Source: a virus. Taken from it: a DNA stretch of 64,000 bases. A program made the translations under genes and the position numbers. The stretch covers positions 252,198 through 316,197 of the IMG/VR virus record IMGVR_UViG_3300020172_001601. One strand, 5' to 3'. The notes under the pieces are model-generated. The model did not search any database. It was not told the DNA's origin and saw nothing but the letters and a program-made list of their open reading frames with translations. This document shows, in pieces, positions 16,384 through 23,879 of the stretch (positions are counted from its first letter, which is position 1; each line of letters opens with the position of its first letter).

Positions 16384-16410
16384 TTGAACCAAGTGTTTGG
16401 TTGGCTCTCT
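16384..16410 (+). promoter_or_regulatory. Leader hairpin TTGAACC...GCTCTCT, copy 2
   Basis: AACCAA (16387-16392) pairs with TTGGTT (16397-16402), followed by GGCTCTCT. The stem sequence differs from copy 1 while the pairing is kept. Confidence 0.6.
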
Positions 16411-16437
16411 CGGATAGAACACACAGGAGACTTTACG

Positions 16438-18021
16438 ATGGCTGCGTTTTTGATGATTCAGAACCCCGGTGTTGCTCCCGAAGAGGCTTTCACTCTGTTG
16501 GGTGCTTCAACCAAGCGGGACAGTGAAAACGGTGCGACGATTGGTAAGTTCGGTACGGGGAACAAGCACGGTGTTGCGGTTCTGCTTCGCAACCAGTTGA
16601 GTCCTGTGGTGTTTGCGGGGAATTTGAAGCTGGAGTTCGGGACTCGCCAACAGCCGGTGAATGACGGGATCAAGAATACCGTCTTCAACCGTGTTGTGGT
16701 GAAGTTTGGCGGCAAGGACCGGGCGGGTGTATCACGTTCGGCGACGGAAGACCTTGGCTTCGTTCTGGAGCATGGGTCGGCAGACTGGCTGTCCGTGGAT
16801 TTGGCCCTTCGTGAGTTCGTGTCCAACTCTTTGGACCGAGCTATTGAGGAAGGGGAAGTTCAGTTCGTCCATCAGTACATCACGTCCCGGTCCTTGGAGT
16901 TTCAGCAGGCTGCTGCCATCAAGGGATCGTATGAGAATCGGGAGATTGCCGATGCTCTGGCGATCTATCGCAAGACTTCGACGGACTACAAGAACGTCGT
17001 GGTTGAAGTGGTGAATGATGGTCAGGTTCGGGCGAAGGCGGGGCATACTCGCATCTTCATCCCGTTGACTGTGGAAGTGCTGGCCTTCTTCAATGATTTG
17101 GGCAAGTGGTTCCTGCACTTCAGCGAGCCGGAACTGTTGAACAAGACGATTCTGCCGAAGTCGAATCGTAACCTTGGGGATCGTCGGTCGGCTGTGATAT
17201 ATCGTCGTGGTGTTCGTGTTCGGGAATTCGAGTCATCGGATACGCCGAGCCTGTACGACTACAACTTGGAGAATCTGAAGCTGGACGAATCCCGTCGTGT
17301 GGACGATTGGTATGTCCAGTATGAAGCGGCGGCGGCTTTTGCTGCTGCTGACGTGGAAACGGTGTCCCGGTTGTGGCAGTCGTTCCTTGACGGTCAGAAG
17401 TATTGGGAGCATAGCTTCCAGTCCTATGGGCTGGAGACTGGCATCCACAAGGAAGAACAGAAGGCAGTATGGACGAAGGCATTCGAGAGCGTGGCTGGTG
17501 AGAACGCTGTCGTCTCAACTGAGGAAGGCGGGCAGCAGGCTGCTCGTAAGGGCTTCAAGGTTGTGACTGCACCGCAGGCGTTTGTGCAAGCTGCCGAGAA
17601 GCATGGGGTTCGCACTCCTGCCAAGGTGTTGTCTGAGGACGAACGGGCTGGCCGGACGATCTTCGATGCAACGCCGGATGCCGAGGCTGCTGTCGAGTTT
17701 GCATGGTATTTGGTCAACAAGTACGGGGTCACGAATGGCAAGAACAAGCCGGTTGTGAAGACGTTCCGAAAGATCATGGATGCCGGGTCGCAGACGTTGG
17801 GGTTCTACAAGGATGGCGTGGTGTACATCAACCAAGACATTGCAGCGAGTGGTTCGCTGTCTCTTGGGTGGCATTCACTGACTCAGCAATTGCTGGTGAC
17901 GGCAATTGAGGAAGTGGCACACCATGTCACGGGAGCTACGGACAACAGCCGGGACTTCCAAGACTTCCTGTTGAATCTGGTGGTCTACATGGCGAAGGAA
18001 CTGTCAGGTGTGACGTTCTAA
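16438..18021 (+). CDS. GHKL-type (Bergerat) ATPase with permuted motif order and zincin-like C-terminus
   Basis: 527 aa from ATG 16438 (AGGAGA, 7-nt spacing); an upstream GTG frame at 16357 lies in the leader and is rejected. Residues 6-50 hold a segment like the G1/G2 region of Hsp90/MutL-type ATPases (NPGVAPEEAFTLLGASTKR, then GATIGKFGTGNKHG). An N-box-like REFVSNSLDRA (E126, N130, D133) comes after it, the reverse of the usual order, so the fold may be circularly permuted. Near the C-terminus AIEEVAHHVTG resembles a zincin HExxH helix in which the first His is Glu. Probably a conformational ATPase; the partner is unknown. Confidence 0.6.
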   Translation: MAAFLMIQNPGVAPEEAFTLLGASTKRDSENGATIGKFGTGNKHGVAVLLRNQLSPVVFAGNLKLEFGTRQQPVNDGIKNTVFNRVVVKFGGKDRAGVSRSATEDLGFVLEHGSADWLSVDLALREFVSNSLDRAIEEGEVQFVHQYITSRSLEFQQAAAIKGSYENREIADALAIYRKTSTDYKNVVVEVVNDGQVRAKAGHTRIFIPLTVEVLAFFNDLGKWFLHFSEPELLNKTILPKSNRNLGDRRSAVIYRRGVRVREFESSDTPSLYDYNLENLKLDESRRVDDWYVQYEAAAAFAAADVETVSRLWQSFLDGQKYWEHSFQSYGLETGIHKEEQKAVWTKAFESVAGENAVVSTEEGGQQAARKGFKVVTAPQAFVQAAEKHGVRTPAKVLSEDERAGRTIFDATPDAEAAVEFAWYLVNKYGVTNGKNKPVVKTFRKIMDAGSQTLGFYKDGVVYINQDIAASGSLSLGWHSLTQQLLVTAIEEVAHHVTGATDNSRDFQDFLLNLVVYMAKELSGVTF

Positions 18022-18042
18022 CATCAATTGAGCCTGTGTGTG

Positions 18043-18077
18043 ACGGACGGGGGACTGCCAACCCCGTCCGTTTTTTT
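18043..18077 (+). terminator. Terminator after the GHKL-type gene
   Basis: ACGGACGGGG pairs with CCCCGTCCGT, followed by seven T. Confidence 0.92.
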
Positions 18078-18089
18078 GTTTATTGCGGT

Positions 18090-18105
18090 AGGTCTATTGT
18101 ACCCT
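18090..18105 (+). promoter_or_regulatory. Element 8 (ATTG form)
   Basis: Directly after the terminator; starts the unit 18.1-23.9 kb. Confidence 0.88.
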
Positions 18106-18122
18106 GGGTGGTGGAGGGACAA

Positions 18123-18380
18123 ATGAGAAAACGAATCGTGTTGAATGGTCGGAACGAATACGATGGAAGTCCATCGCATTACTGTTTTGATTTCGATGTC
18201 AAGTTCAATCGGCATGGCAACATTGAAGTGATTGTTGACAAAACGTCATCTTCGTTTGTTTCCTTTTTCCGTGCTGGCAAGTACGTCTTCACTCGGTCGG
18301 GCTTTTGCATTTCGCATCCTGCATCGGAGCGATATCGCTATCACAAGGTCAATGCCGAACTGGTTGAGAGTCACACATAG
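18123..18380 (+). CDS. Unknown early protein, 85 aa
   Basis: ATG 18123 with GGAGGGA. Basic with many aromatic residues; alternating hydrophobic residues (FDFDVKFNRHGNIEVIVDK) suggest a small beta sheet. Its TAG overlaps element 9. No family recognised. Confidence 0.6.
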   Translation: MRKRIVLNGRNEYDGSPSHYCFDFDVKFNRHGNIEVIVDKTSSSFVSFFRAGKYVFTRSGFCISHPASERYRYHKVNAELVESHT

Positions 18381-18394
18381 GTACAGTGTACCCT
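18379..18394 (+). promoter_or_regulatory. Element 9 (ACAG form)
   Basis: Variant AGGTACAGTGTACCCT; overlaps the TAG at 18378-18380. Confidence 0.82.
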
Positions 18395-18411
18395 AGTGGG
18401 TGGAGGATAAC

Positions 18412-18615
18412 ATGAAATATGAAAAGTGGATAAGAGATCATCTTTGTGATGTTCATTTTCAGAGCAATGGTTCTACGGGTGGTTGGACTGTTAAGACTTG
18501 GGTTGGCTTTGTGAATGGCTTTATTACAACGGAACATTTTGGTTCTTTGCCGCCTGTGATGGACGAAGTGGTTGAATCTATTCTTAGGAAGGTTGGAAGC
18601 AATGACGAACGATGA
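18412..18615 (+). CDS. Unknown early protein, 67 aa
   Basis: ATG 18412 after GGAGGA. The N-terminal half carries a beta-like GGWTVKTWVGFVNGF stretch and the C-terminal half is an acidic helix. It overlaps the next gene by 14 nt in another frame, so translation is probably coupled. Confidence 0.6.
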   Translation: MKYEKWIRDHLCDVHFQSNGSTGGWTVKTWVGFVNGFITTEHFGSLPPVMDEVVESILRKVGSNDER

Positions 18616-18823
18616 ATTTGAAGAGTTGCAGTCTGAAGCTGGCGACTTGGAAGGTCAGTTGGACGAAGCGAAGGATCACTTGAGTAGTGTCACGAGTTGC
18701 GAAACGCAATCGGACTTCAAGGCGAACCTTACTGAGCTACGGCAAACTCTGACTGTGCTATTGGCTGAAACCACTGATTTGTGGCAGCGTGCTGGTGGTC
18801 GTCCTGTTCGGAAAGCCAAATAG
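18602..18823 (+). CDS. Small acidic coiled-coil protein, 73 aa
   Basis: ATG 18602 with GGAAG upstream. A long acidic helix (NDEFEELQSEAGDLEGQLDE) with heptad spacing is followed by a second helix and a basic tail RPVRKAK. It looks like a helical hairpin or dimer. Ends in the TAG of element 10. Confidence 0.6.
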   Translation: MTNDEFEELQSEAGDLEGQLDEAKDHLSSVTSCETQSDFKANLTELRQTLTVLLAETTDLWQRAGGRPVRKAK

Positions 18824-18837
18824 GTCCAGTGTACCCT
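18822..18837 (+). promoter_or_regulatory. Element 10 (CCAG form)
   Basis: The next ATG is only 10 nt after the core; the AGGG of the element tail probably serves as ribosome site. Confidence 0.85.
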
Positions 18838-18847
18838 AGAGGGCATC

Positions 18848-19177
18848 ATGCAAAAAACAATTGAAGGACTACAAGCGAAGCTGGACGAGCAGAAGCAACT
18901 GCTTCGCACCCTTGCGATGTGGGGCAAGGTTCAAGAGCAGGGCATCAATCCTGACGATGTTAAGTCGTTCGGGTTTGATCCTGCCTTGATGACTGCCCAA
19001 GAACGCAACGAGGCACGCCGGGCGAATCGGTTGAACTACACAACCAACAATCCCTATGGCTGGCCGATCAGTCGGAATGAGGAAGGGCAGGCCAGGATTA
19101 TTGGACTGAAGCACAACTTCGTCCGGTTGCACTCTGGCGAAAAGGTGAAGTTATCCCCAATGGTGGATCGGCCTTAG
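18848..19177 (+). CDS. Unknown early protein, 109 aa
   Basis: ATG 18848 only 10 nt behind the element core, with GAGGG as the likely Shine-Dalgarno. The first 30 residues form a leucine-rich helix (EGLQAKLDEQKQLLRTLA). The rest has a GFDPALMTAQERNEARRANR helix and a short C-terminal beta region. Unknown. Confidence 0.62.
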   Translation: MQKTIEGLQAKLDEQKQLLRTLAMWGKVQEQGINPDDVKSFGFDPALMTAQERNEARRANRLNYTTNNPYGWPISRNEEGQARIIGLKHNFVRLHSGEKVKLSPMVDRP

Positions 19178-19191
19178 CTCCAGTGTACCCT
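19176..19191 (+). promoter_or_regulatory. Element 11 (CCAG form, AGCTCC start)
   Basis: Overlaps the TAG at 19175-19177. Confidence 0.83.
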
Positions 19192-19228
19192 AGTGGGTGT
19201 TACTTCAACAATTCACGGAGACTATGCG

Positions 19229-19843
19229 ATGAAGATTGGTGATACGGTCAAGGTGTTGTCTCGGAAGGCACTTCCTCCGGGGCAGGATGTGTGGCAACGG
19301 GGCAAGGTATTGAGTGTGCGGGACATTGATCCTCCGGTCAGTACCACGGTGTATAACATCGGTTTCGGCGAGTTCTCTTCTTATGAAGAACGGGAATTCG
19401 AGCGTCACGAGATCAAGTCGTATCAGGAACAATCTGATGCCGACTACAACGCCAACATCGAACGGGACATACCGATTGGTCTTGCCTTGGCGAATGAGGC
19501 ATTGGCCGAGTTGCTGCCGGGTGAAGTGGTGGTGTTCAAGGATGCCGATGGCGAGTTGTCGGCATACCACGGTGGGGTGACGATCAGTCCAACGCAATAC
19601 GATCAACCGAAGATTGGTGGTTTGATTGAGCGGACGGGGTGGGAAGTCACGACATGGGATGTGCAACCTTCGACCCGGTGGCATCCTGAAGAGTACATTG
19701 ATTCGCCTGTTGGGACGTTCCCGACGATTCAACGAGCGGTTCAGGCGTTGATCGAGACGATTTTCAAGTTGAAGGCGAAGGACTATTGGACTGCCAAGGC
19801 AGATGCAGCGCAGGCCGAGGCATGGGCAGCGGGAGAGATGTAG
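19229..19843 (+). CDS. Unknown early protein with N-terminal SH3/KOW-like barrel, 204 aa
   Basis: ATG 19229 with GGAG eight nt upstream. The opening MKIGDTVKVLSRK...WQRGKVLSVRD resembles small barrel domains that bind RNA or protein. An Ala/Leu-rich helix around 90-100 and a second beta region follow, and the end is an Ala-rich helix. It overlaps the next gene by one base (TAGTG). Confidence 0.58.
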   Translation: MKIGDTVKVLSRKALPPGQDVWQRGKVLSVRDIDPPVSTTVYNIGFGEFSSYEEREFERHEIKSYQEQSDADYNANIERDIPIGLALANEALAELLPGEVVVFKDADGELSAYHGGVTISPTQYDQPKIGGLIERTGWEVTTWDVQPSTRWHPEEYIDSPVGTFPTIQRAVQALIETIFKLKAKDYWTAKADAAQAEAWAAGEM

Positions 19844-20058
19844 TGAAGAAGTTGACGGTATCGGTTGAGGACGCACAGCGGTTATTGTCCTCAACCGATT
19901 TTGCATATTTGTCAACATGGCATCGGGAGGAATTGGCCAAAGCATTGGCAGACCTTCCTCAACCGCCGCTTGTTGGCATTGGCATAACGGAAGATGATCG
20001 CAAGCTGACGATGTTGGACCATGCTTTCGCCGAGATTGGCAGACGGCGAACAAGGTAG
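19843..20058 (+). CDS. Unknown early protein, 71 aa, GTG start
   Basis: GTG 19843 shares its G with the previous TAG; GGGAGAG lies upstream. A mostly helical protein, EDAQRLLSSTDFAYLSTWHREEL being typical. Function unknown. Ends in the TAG of element 12. Confidence 0.6.
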   Translation: MKKLTVSVEDAQRLLSSTDFAYLSTWHREELAKALADLPQPPLVGIGITEDDRKLTMLDHAFAEIGRRRTR

Positions 20059-20072
20059 GTCCAGTGTACCCT
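20057..20072 (+). promoter_or_regulatory. Element 12 (CCAG form)
   Basis: Overlaps the TAG at 20056-20058. Confidence 0.85.
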
Positions 20073-20111
20073 AGTGGGTGTTCCAACAACGAAACCTTTC
20101 TGGAGGATGCG

Positions 20112-20381
20112 ATGGCAGACAAGTTTGTTCAAGTGATTCGTAGTGATGGGGAGCCTGGGCCTTTGTATGGTCCTTACGACTACAACGAGGCCGAGAAGGT
20201 ATTGCTTGCAGTATTGCAAAGCAACAAGACGGACAACGGCCCGGTGGAGATCACGGACGAAGTTACTTCTACCATTTCGACGGATGGATGTTGGTCCTTC
20301 GATGGTGGTGGCGGGGTGTACATTGTCGAGAGTGAAGAGTTCACTCCCGACGAAGAAATTGATGAAGAAATTGACGAGTAG
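20112..20381 (+). CDS. Acidic early protein with EEIDEEIDE tail, 89 aa
   Basis: ATG 20112 in frame behind GGAGG. Beta-rich body with a GDGEPGPLYGPYDY-type turn and a Gly-rich FDGGGGVYIVES strand, ending in a strongly acidic tail. Unknown function. Confidence 0.6.
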   Translation: MADKFVQVIRSDGEPGPLYGPYDYNEAEKVLLAVLQSNKTDNGPVEITDEVTSTISTDGCWSFDGGGGVYIVESEEFTPDEEIDEEIDE

Positions 20382-20383
20382 CA

Positions 20384-20410
20384 TTGAACCTAATCGTCAG
20401 GTTGCTCTCT
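20384..20410 (+). promoter_or_regulatory. Leader hairpin TTGAACC...GCTCTCT, copy 3
   Basis: AACCT (20387-20391) pairs with AGGTT (20399-20403), then GCTCTCT and AGGTGTTT as in copy 1. No 16-bp element precedes this copy. Confidence 0.6.
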
Positions 20411-20449
20411 AGGTGTTTGTGAAACCTTCCTTTCTTTGGAGACAGAAGC

Positions 20450-20644
20450 ATGTGGGACTTGGATACCATTGTTCGGATCAATCAGAAGGCTGCGGCTCAG
20501 GCCAGCAAGGGTTTGCCGGAGCGGGACGCCTTGTTCTTGGCGACTCAGACTCGTGACTCCAGCAAGCCGAATCTGAAGGACGAAGGCGAGATCATCAAGC
20601 TGCCTTCGCCGAAGCCGGTGGCTTGTGCATGTTGTGTTGGCTAA
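20450..20644 (+). CDS. Unknown early peptide, 64 aa
   Basis: ATG 20450 with TTTGGAGAC upstream. The N-terminal helix has many Ala and Gln; the end ACACCVG holds three cysteines, possibly a metal or thiol site. It has no element of its own and is presumably transcribed with the previous gene. Confidence 0.58.
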   Translation: MWDLDTIVRINQKAAAQASKGLPERDALFLATQTRDSSKPNLKDEGEIIKLPSPKPVACACCVG

Positions 20645-20658
20645 CTTCTCCCCGTGGG

Positions 20659-20679
20659 CGTGGCACGATCTGTGCCACG
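20659..20679 (+). other. GC hairpin between genes
   Basis: CGTGGCAC pairs with GTGCCACG around a 5-nt loop. No T run, so it is not a typical terminator; it may protect or separate transcripts. Confidence 0.55.
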
Positions 20680-20716
20680 TCTCACCCTGCGTTATCAACA
20701 GGGGAGAGGAAACAAC

Positions 20717-21109
20717 ATGAGAAGCCGAGAATTGGGAAAGATTGCGGTCGATGCTGGAGACATTGTTTGTTTCAGCATGGACAGCGTGATGCGTTTGGCT
20801 GAGAAGCTGGGCGTGTCTGAGGATACGTTAATCAAGCGATACAACGGTGTGGAATGCGGGTTTGGTGCCGATGGAAACTACGGCGTTGACTCCATGACTG
20901 CCGTTGATGTCGATGGCAAGACGTATTCGGTGGTGATGATTGGTGGTGAACCGGATAAGTTTTTACGCTTTCTTGGCGAGACTGATCCGACGTTCACTTC
21001 ATTTTATCACGGTCATCCTCGCTATGCCGAAGTCGGCAAGGGCGAGCAGTTCAACCGGGAACTGTTTGACAGTATTGCAGCGGAGTACCGGGCGAAGTTG
21101 CTTGGATAG
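20717..21109 (+). CDS. Unknown early protein, 130 aa
   Basis: ATG 20717 behind GGGGAGAGG. Alpha/beta protein: helix MDSVMRLAEKLGVSEDTLIKRY looks like a helix-turn-helix, then a beta region with YSVVMIGGEPDKF. A DNA-binding role is possible but weakly supported. Ends in the TAG of element 13. Confidence 0.58.
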   Translation: MRSRELGKIAVDAGDIVCFSMDSVMRLAEKLGVSEDTLIKRYNGVECGFGADGNYGVDSMTAVDVDGKTYSVVMIGGEPDKFLRFLGETDPTFTSFYHGHPRYAEVGKGEQFNRELFDSIAAEYRAKLLG

Positions 21110-21123
21110 GTCCAGTGTACCCT
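21108..21123 (+). promoter_or_regulatory. Element 13 (CCAG form)
   Basis: Tail variant ACGGGGTGTG still allows the ACCC/GGGT pairing. Confidence 0.85.
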
Positions 21124-21164
21124 ACGGGGTGTGACACTGATTACACCTTTTACGGAGAATGGAC

Positions 21165-21539
21165 ATGAAAGCCGAGTTACCAACGATCAGCAGCTATGGC
21201 AACTACAGTTCAAGCAACTATGGTGCGCATACCCTGCGGGTTGACCTGGGACCACTGACTGTGTGGTTCAGCTACAAGACGCCAGTTGCCTTCCGAGCGC
21301 CGGGGACGCCGACGATTGTTCGCAAGAACGATTGGGGTGCCACGACGGGCAAGCACCTGAAGTGGATCGACGGTGAGACGAGCAAGACTGCCAAGAACCG
21401 GGTGGACGGTGAGCAGTTCGAGCAGTTGTGGGCGCAGCACGTCGAACCGTTGTTTGAGGATAAGCCCGCACCGGAGCCGGGCATCTTTGCTGGCATCGGC
21501 AATCTTTTGAATGTGGAACATCCGAAGGACGGCATCTAG
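21165..21539 (+). CDS. Conserved-looking phage protein, 124 aa
   Basis: ATG 21165 is favoured over 21159 because GGAG sits 7 nt before it. It has a beta-type core (LGPLTVWFSYKTPVAF) then a helix with a W-x-x-H-V-E-P pattern. The central part resembles small hypothetical proteins I associate with large phages, without a known role. It overlaps the next gene by one base. Confidence 0.55.
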   Translation: MKAELPTISSYGNYSSSNYGAHTLRVDLGPLTVWFSYKTPVAFRAPGTPTIVRKNDWGATTGKHLKWIDGETSKTAKNRVDGEQFEQLWAQHVEPLFEDKPAPEPGIFAGIGNLLNVEHPKDGI

Positions 21540-21727
21540 TGGTCGAGGACAAAACAGATTGGTGTGGACGGCACAAGGACAGATTTGGAAAGTCCGTCTA
21601 CATTGATCTGACTCTCAGTCACGATGGAACTTGGTCCTATTTCTATGATGGGAATAGGATCAAGAGTGGCATTCATGGCAAGAAGAATGCGATGGCAGAA
21701 TTGCTTGCTTACATAAAGAGCATTTAG
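21539..21727 (+). CDS. Unknown early peptide, 62 aa, GTG start
   Basis: GTG 21539 overlaps the previous TAG (TAGTGG). Strands rich in aromatic residues (YIDLTLSHDGTWSYFYDG) then a helix. The end lies in the TAG of element 14. Confidence 0.58.
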   Translation: MVEDKTDWCGRHKDRFGKSVYIDLTLSHDGTWSYFYDGNRIKSGIHGKKNAMAELLAYIKSI

Positions 21728-21741
21728 GTCCAGTGTACCCT
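21726..21741 (+). promoter_or_regulatory. Element 14 (CCAG form)
   Basis: Followed by leader copy 1 of the GTGGG...CCCAC type. Confidence 0.85.
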
Positions 21742-21782
21742 AGTGGGTGTGACAGCCCACTGGACTTTGCGAGGAAGTGACC
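21742..21782 (+). repeat. Shared leader sequence, copy 1
   Basis: GTGGGTGT(G)ACAGCCCACT then GGACTTTGCGAGGAAGTG. The element tail can pair with the CCCAC. Nearly identical leaders occur at 26219 and 26558. Confidence 0.65.
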
Positions 21783-22214
21783 ATGACTGAACACTATTTG
21801 CGTTTCTTGGAAAACGAAGATGAAGCACAGATGACTGGCTACAAGTTTTCTGTGCAGGGCGACCGGGTGATTATCAGTCAGACGTTCCATCACTCGGAAT
21901 ACGAGACTGATCGTCCCAAGAACTATTCCAAGCCAGAAGCCCGGAAGTTTTGGGCGAGCCTTATTGCTTCGGGGAAGTTCGAGGAAGTTCGCCCTTCGCT
22001 TTCTCAGGTGTTGGCGAATGCCAAGTCCAATCATGGTTTCTTGACGATGAATGATTTGCGAGTCATCGCCAAGGAAGATCGGCTCAAGATGATTCTGGTC
22101 CGAATGGGCAACAGCCGATTTTTGGCCCATGCCCAGGATGTGAAGTGGCTGGTTGATATTGTTCAGCGGGACGGCAAGGATTATGTCCGGGACATATCAT
22201 TGCCAGCCAAGTAA
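21783..22214 (+). CDS. Unknown early protein, 143 aa
   Basis: ATG 21783 with GAGGAAG upstream. Alpha/beta; a PEARKFWASLIASGKFEEV helix is followed by a second domain with LKMILVRMGNSRFLAHAQDV. No motif recognised. Followed by two tandem hairpins. Confidence 0.6.
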   Translation: MTEHYLRFLENEDEAQMTGYKFSVQGDRVIISQTFHHSEYETDRPKNYSKPEARKFWASLIASGKFEEVRPSLSQVLANAKSNHGFLTMNDLRVIAKEDRLKMILVRMGNSRFLAHAQDVKWLVDIVQRDGKDYVRDISLPAK

Positions 22215-22222
22215 ACCGTCTT

Positions 22223-22273
22223 CTTCCGAACGGGCGTCGGAAGCCGTGTTCACCGAGCGGGCGTCGGTGTTTT
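22223..22273 (+). terminator. Tandem hairpins with matching loops
   Basis: Two stems (22223-22229 with 22237-22243; 22251-22256 with 22264-22269) both present a loop ending GGGCG; the second is followed by TTTT. A weak terminator or a duplicated RNA-binding site. Confidence 0.55.
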
Positions 22274-22289
22274 AGGTCCAGTGTACCCT
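22274..22289 (+). promoter_or_regulatory. Element 15 (CCAG form)
   Basis: The only CCAG copy directly behind a hairpin with a short T tract. Confidence 0.85.
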
Positions 22290-22324
22290 GGTGGTTGTAA
22301 CAACAACCTTTTGCGAGAGAACAA

Positions 22325-22879
22325 ATGACAAAGCAATACAGAGAACGCTACGGCACGCATTGGGACATTCGCACCCCGCTGGAAGTGATAGCGGTGCTTG
22401 AGACGGCCCGGCAGAACCGCACTCGACTGCATATCAGCTTGGGTTATACCGAGCATGATGCGGTTGAATGGGAAAACTCATTGGGCGACGAGAAGAAGGC
22501 GGTCGGCCTTGACTGGCTCGAAGAGTATATGAGCTATGGCTACATTGGCCGCAGCACGGGAAGTGTGAAGATACCCCTGTTGGTTCACAATGAGCGGAGC
22601 TATGGTGGCGGGGCGTTGCTGGACCATTGTATTGTCCGCATTCGCACGAGTCGTGGCGGGCGTGTGCTGTGGCAGCATCCGAACTATCATCACGGCAAGA
22701 TCACGATTCACCGCAAGCCGATCCCTCTGGAATATCCGGGTGGCGTGTTGACGGTGGACGTTCGCCGGAATGGGCAGGAGCAGGCAGCGTTTAAGGACAT
22801 GGCATCGGCCCGGCGTTACGTCAACAAGCTGGGATTGAAGGCCGAGATTGTAAACGCTCTGGAAGCGGCCTTGGCTTAG
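22325..22879 (+). CDS. Unknown early protein, 184 aa
   Basis: ATG 22325 behind GCGAGAG. Alpha/beta with a basic His-rich centre (RVLWQHPNYHHGKITIHRK) and a C-terminal helix LKAEIVNALEAALA. It has a DNA- or RNA-binding look but no named family. Confidence 0.6.
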   Translation: MTKQYRERYGTHWDIRTPLEVIAVLETARQNRTRLHISLGYTEHDAVEWENSLGDEKKAVGLDWLEEYMSYGYIGRSTGSVKIPLLVHNERSYGGGALLDHCIVRIRTSRGGRVLWQHPNYHHGKITIHRKPIPLEYPGGVLTVDVRRNGQEQAAFKDMASARRYVNKLGLKAEIVNALEAALA

Positions 22880-22893
22880 GTCCAGTGTACCCT
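22878..22893 (+). promoter_or_regulatory. Element 16 (CCAG form)
   Basis: Overlaps the TAG at 22877-22879. Confidence 0.85.
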
Positions 22894-22930
22894 AGTGGGT
22901 GTAACCAACAACAACACACGGAGAGATACG

Positions 22931-23134
22931 ATGGACGCTGATTTCAAAGTTTCGGTTCAAGGCAGCATTTGGTTGTTCGAGCCGGTCACTGAGACTGCGA
23001 AGAACTTCACCGGCACTGACCTTGACGTTCAGGGTTGGCAGTGGATGGGCAAAGCCTTCGGGGTGGATGCCCGGATTGCCAATGCCTTGGTGAGTTCTCT
23101 GGAAGACGAGGGCTTCGTTTTGGAAATCACATAA
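22931..23134 (+). CDS. Unknown early protein, 67 aa
   Basis: ATG 22931 with GGAGAGA. A short beta part then a helix around WMGKAFGVDARIANALVSSLED, reminiscent of a winged-helix recognition region but too short to judge. It ends in TAA, not in an element; a tRNA-like structure follows. Confidence 0.58.
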   Translation: MDADFKVSVQGSIWLFEPVTETAKNFTGTDLDVQGWQWMGKAFGVDARIANALVSSLEDEGFVLEIT

Positions 23135-23158
23135 GGGGATCGCTTCCTCTTGTGTGGC

Positions 23159-23305
23159 ACGGCGGTACTTTAATGGCAGAAGGCGGCTCCAAGCAAGGTT
23201 CGAGTCCTTCTTAGGCTGGAGTTCTGGAGAGTTAGCTACTCTTTGGACCTCCCCCTTTGCATGGAGTACGGGGCGGCAGTGCGGGTTCGACTCCCGCTCG
23301 CTGTG
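23159..23305 (+). tRNA. tRNA-like RNA with a 70-nt insert in the anticodon region
   Basis: The acceptor stem pairs 23159-23165 with 23298-23304. T66-A67 follow as positions 8-9. The D arm is CTTT/GAAG (23168-23171, 23179-23182) with a loop containing TGG. The T arm is GCGGG-TTCGACT-CCCGC (23281-23297). Between a possible anticodon stem (23186-23190 with 23263-23267) lie 72 nt with two hairpins, one itself T-arm-like (AAGG-TTCGAGT-CCTT). No CCA is encoded and no anticodon can be named. It could be an intron-bearing tRNA, a tRNA mimic, or a decayed tandem pair. Confidence 0.5.
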
Positions 23306-23310
23306 TTTTT

Positions 23311-23326
23311 AGGTCTGGTGTACCCT
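23311..23326 (+). promoter_or_regulatory. Element 17 (CTGGTG form)
   Basis: Starts 6 nt after the tRNA-like structure and its five T. Confidence 0.85.
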
Positions 23327-23364
23327 AGTGGGTGTTACGAAACTTTCCTTTTGGAGAACGAACT

Positions 23365-23859
23365 ATGTTGAAGGAAGCCTGTCGCAAGGGCATGAAGGTT
23401 TACTTCGGTCGGTCGAATGGCGAGAAGACCTTGGGTGAGGTTGTGAAGCTGAATCCGACGAAGGCCAAAGTGCGAACCCTGGAACAACGGGGCAATGGTC
23501 GTGGGTCGGCTATTGGCACGGAATGGGGCGTTCCCTATTCGATGCTGACGCCAGCCGAAGGTGAAACGGTGGGCATTGTTGTTCCGATTCAACGGGAGCA
23601 TCTGACCTACAACCCGTTCACCTACATCGAGAATCTGATTCTCGAAGCCATCCTGTCCTGTTACAGCGGCCTGTCGCCGGAGAACCTGTCGGCTGATGGT
23701 GAGGCGAGCATCACGCATATTCGGACGACTCGTGCCAGACTGGAACGGCAGCTTCGGGGACTGCAAGCGGCCTATGGTCGGCAGGTAGACGAAGCCGAAG
23801 TGTACGGTTGGGCAGGCAGCAAGTCGGCCTACGAACTGGCCCGCAAAAAGCAGGCATAA
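23365..23859 (+). CDS. Unknown early protein, 164 aa
   Basis: ATG 23365 behind TTGGAGAA. The N-terminus is a beta barrel-like stretch (GMKVYFGRSNGEKTLGEVVK) recalling small RNA-binding barrels; the middle is helical and the C-terminus is a basic helix. A strong terminator follows. Confidence 0.6.
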   Translation: MLKEACRKGMKVYFGRSNGEKTLGEVVKLNPTKAKVRTLEQRGNGRGSAIGTEWGVPYSMLTPAEGETVGIVVPIQREHLTYNPFTYIENLILEAILSCYSGLSPENLSADGEASITHIRTTRARLERQLRGLQAAYGRQVDEAEVYGWAGSKSAYELARKKQA

Positions 23860-23879
23860 GTTTGTGAAGGGCAGCGAAA

